A stretch of 15,651 nucleotides of DNA from Pavlovales sp. CCMP2436 (Eukaryota > Haptophyta > Pavlovophyceae > Pavlovales): contig MU631364.1 of NCBI GenBank assembly GCA_026770615.1, positions 270,598 through 286,248 on the forward strand, in the 5' to 3' direction. The notes beneath the pieces were generated by a model. It was not told the origin of the DNA, did not search any database, and was given only the letters and a program-made list of their open reading frames with translations. This document shows positions 14,609 to 15,651 of this stretch, piece after piece; position 1 is the stretch's first letter, and each line of letters starts with the position of its first letter. The position numbers and the translations under genes are program-made.

Positions 14609-14744
14609 TGTCGTGTGCCTGATCAGCCTTAGCGGTGGTGACGGTATCCGTGTGCTCTGCAAAAGTCCCTTGATCTGAGTGTTTCTCAACACTTGGGTCC
14701 GGTGGAGACCTGTCAGGGGACGTACGTATTTCTAGATATTTACA
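14609..14744 (+). repeat. Z repeat, copy 2
   Basis: Direct partner of 10182-10328. Here too a plus frame is open through the first part: VVCLISLSGGDGIRVL here against VVCQISLSGRDGIRVL in copy 1. AT-rich sequence without a gene follows to 14912. Confidence 0.85.
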
Positions 14745-14912
14745 CTGGGTATATATATTATTAACTTAGATATGAGTCATATACTGTTGTTCTATATCCT
14801 CTTTGAATTAGTGGCAATCTTTTCGAATTAGTAATAGTAATAACTAAGTGCTGTAAAATGAAATAAGGACTTTCTCCTACCTAGGGCTAGGACCTAAATG
14901 AACAATAATAGA

Positions 14913-15249
14913 AGCTAGTTATAGTTGCAGTTTCGTGACAAATGGGGCGCCCGGGCATGATTCATGGATCCGCCATCAATTCTTCTGTGCCCCTTCGGGA
15001 ACCATGAATTTCTTTTCGCTTCCAGACAATGAGGATCAGTAATGTTTATTACCTCTAGCATGTCATCGATCTCAGAGGCACACGCGAGTCACACGGGGTG
15101 GACTCCGACCGTCGATGAGGGCTTTTTCGACAACAGCTCTCGACACCTACTTAGCGCGCAAGGGCGAACAATATCTACTATTTTTTCGTCCTGGTCACCG
15201 CTTTTTTCCTCGCCAGTGCAGAATCGCGCCACTAATTAAAATTTTGACC
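14913..15249 (+). repeat. W repeat, right copy
   Basis: Inverted partner of 9653-9986. The palindrome seen in the left copy is only a remnant here (GTTGCAGTTTCGTGACAAAT, then GGGGCGC). No gene is seen from 15250 to 15389. Confidence 0.85.
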
Positions 15250-15389
15250 CATGAGTCGGCGGCGGCGGTAGTGGTAATGACTGGTACGAATTAAGACTTA
15301 AAGAAGGATGCCGAGAACACCTAAGTCCTGTAGCAAAGCTGCTGCAAGCAATACATAGGTTGACATTTTACTTACTATATTACTGATTA

Positions 15390-15417
15390 AAGGATTCAAG
15401 CTTGCGTCTGACTGTTC
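15390..15417 (+). repeat. R repeat, partial copy H
   Basis: AGGATTCAAGCTTGCGTCTG followed by ACTGTTC; one end of the R family. It lies just upstream of the right-hand copy of the decayed gene, the same order as copy C and the gene at 3189-3518. Confidence 0.8.
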
Positions 15418-15421
15418 GACT

Positions 15422-15651
15422 ATGTATATTATATATACGCACTCGCTCGTCAAAGAAATCGCGGTGCAGGGAGGCGGCAAGATGTACGCGCTGATGGGCG
15501 CGAGCTCGATGGAGGCGGCGGCGCGCATCAAGAAGCAGCTCATCGACACGATCGGTACGATCGCGGCACGCGGCCATGCGCAGCTGCTGCTCGCGCGCTT
15601 GAGCGCGCTGGCCCCGATCGCTGCCCAGCGGGGGAACACGACAAACAGCAA
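15422..15651 (+). pseudogene. Second copy of the gene fragment at 3189-3518, cut by the window edge
   Basis: The open plus frame reads THSLVKEIAVQGGGKMYALM, GASSMEAAARIKKQLIDTIG and TIAARGHAQLLLARLSALAP, then IAAQRGNTTNS to the edge. It is nearly identical to the minus-strand copy but has CAG where that copy has TAG, so this one is intact as far as it is seen. ATG 15422 (MYIIYTHS) lies in repeat-derived AT sequence and may not be a true start. The N-terminal part present in the other copy (GDEVSAD) is missing. Family unknown. It may be functional or a truncated gene; the remainder lies outside the window. Confidence 0.5.

Noticed and set aside
14451..14678. Plus frame with a good acceptor (TTTTGTGCTACAG at 14521) reading CGTCAGELHFETSERQQRPV
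   Set aside because: The acceptor is attractive, but no donor-bearing partner exon was found and the frame soon enters the Z repeat. Left uncalled.

Overview
The window looks like nuclear DNA of a GC-rich unicellular eukaryote, probably a microalga such as a haptophyte or pelagophyte. This is inferred from the architecture, not from a marker gene. The signs are short GT-AG introns (about 105-155 nt) that join coding frames exactly in phase, alanine- and arginine-rich proteins with G/C third positions, eukaryotic domains (RING finger, U-box, Sel1 repeats), CA/TG microsatellites inside introns, and AT-richer spacers packed with degenerate repeats. No bacterial operon structure, rRNA, tRNA or CRISPR was seen.

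Layout. 1-73 is a pure G run, probably a sequence-end artefact. 106-2283 (-) is a two-exon coiled-coil protein. 2384-5650 is a repeat-dense zone. It holds a decayed gene (3189-3518), a three-exon gene of unknown function (3801-5019, -) whose last codons lie inside a dispersed repeat, and a start-less coding remnant (5323-5547). 6418-7598 holds a tight divergent pair: a small CxxC protein exon (-) and a two-exon RING-finger/leucine-rich-repeat protein (+). The RING gene's intron is bounded by a 9-bp direct repeat. 7535-9403 holds gene remnants: a secreted-protein-like frame broken at a 14-bp tandem repeat, a guanylate-kinase-like C-terminus, and another start-less fragment. Nested palindromes lie between them.

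9653-15249 is bounded by two inverted, diverged copies of a roughly 335-bp repeat. Between them lie a U-box/Sel1 ubiquitin-ligase-like gene (10539-12038, -) with a one-base frame break in its U-box, a divergent membrane-anchored Rossmann-fold protein (12549-13145, +), and a 1.2-kb C/A-rich, T-poor segment with degenerate internal repeats. The right edge (15422-15651) carries a second copy of the decayed gene at 3189-3518, in the opposite orientation.

Functional theme. Two candidate E3 ubiquitin ligases (RING-LRR and U-box-Sel1) are present, but nothing shows that they act together. The strongest novelty signals are structural: a dispersed repeat family (called R here) that flanks and partly encodes genes, an intron with a target-site-duplication-like signature, several frame-breaking tandem repeats, and large palindromes. 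All splice models come from reading donor/acceptor sites and phase by eye; no transcript data were available.
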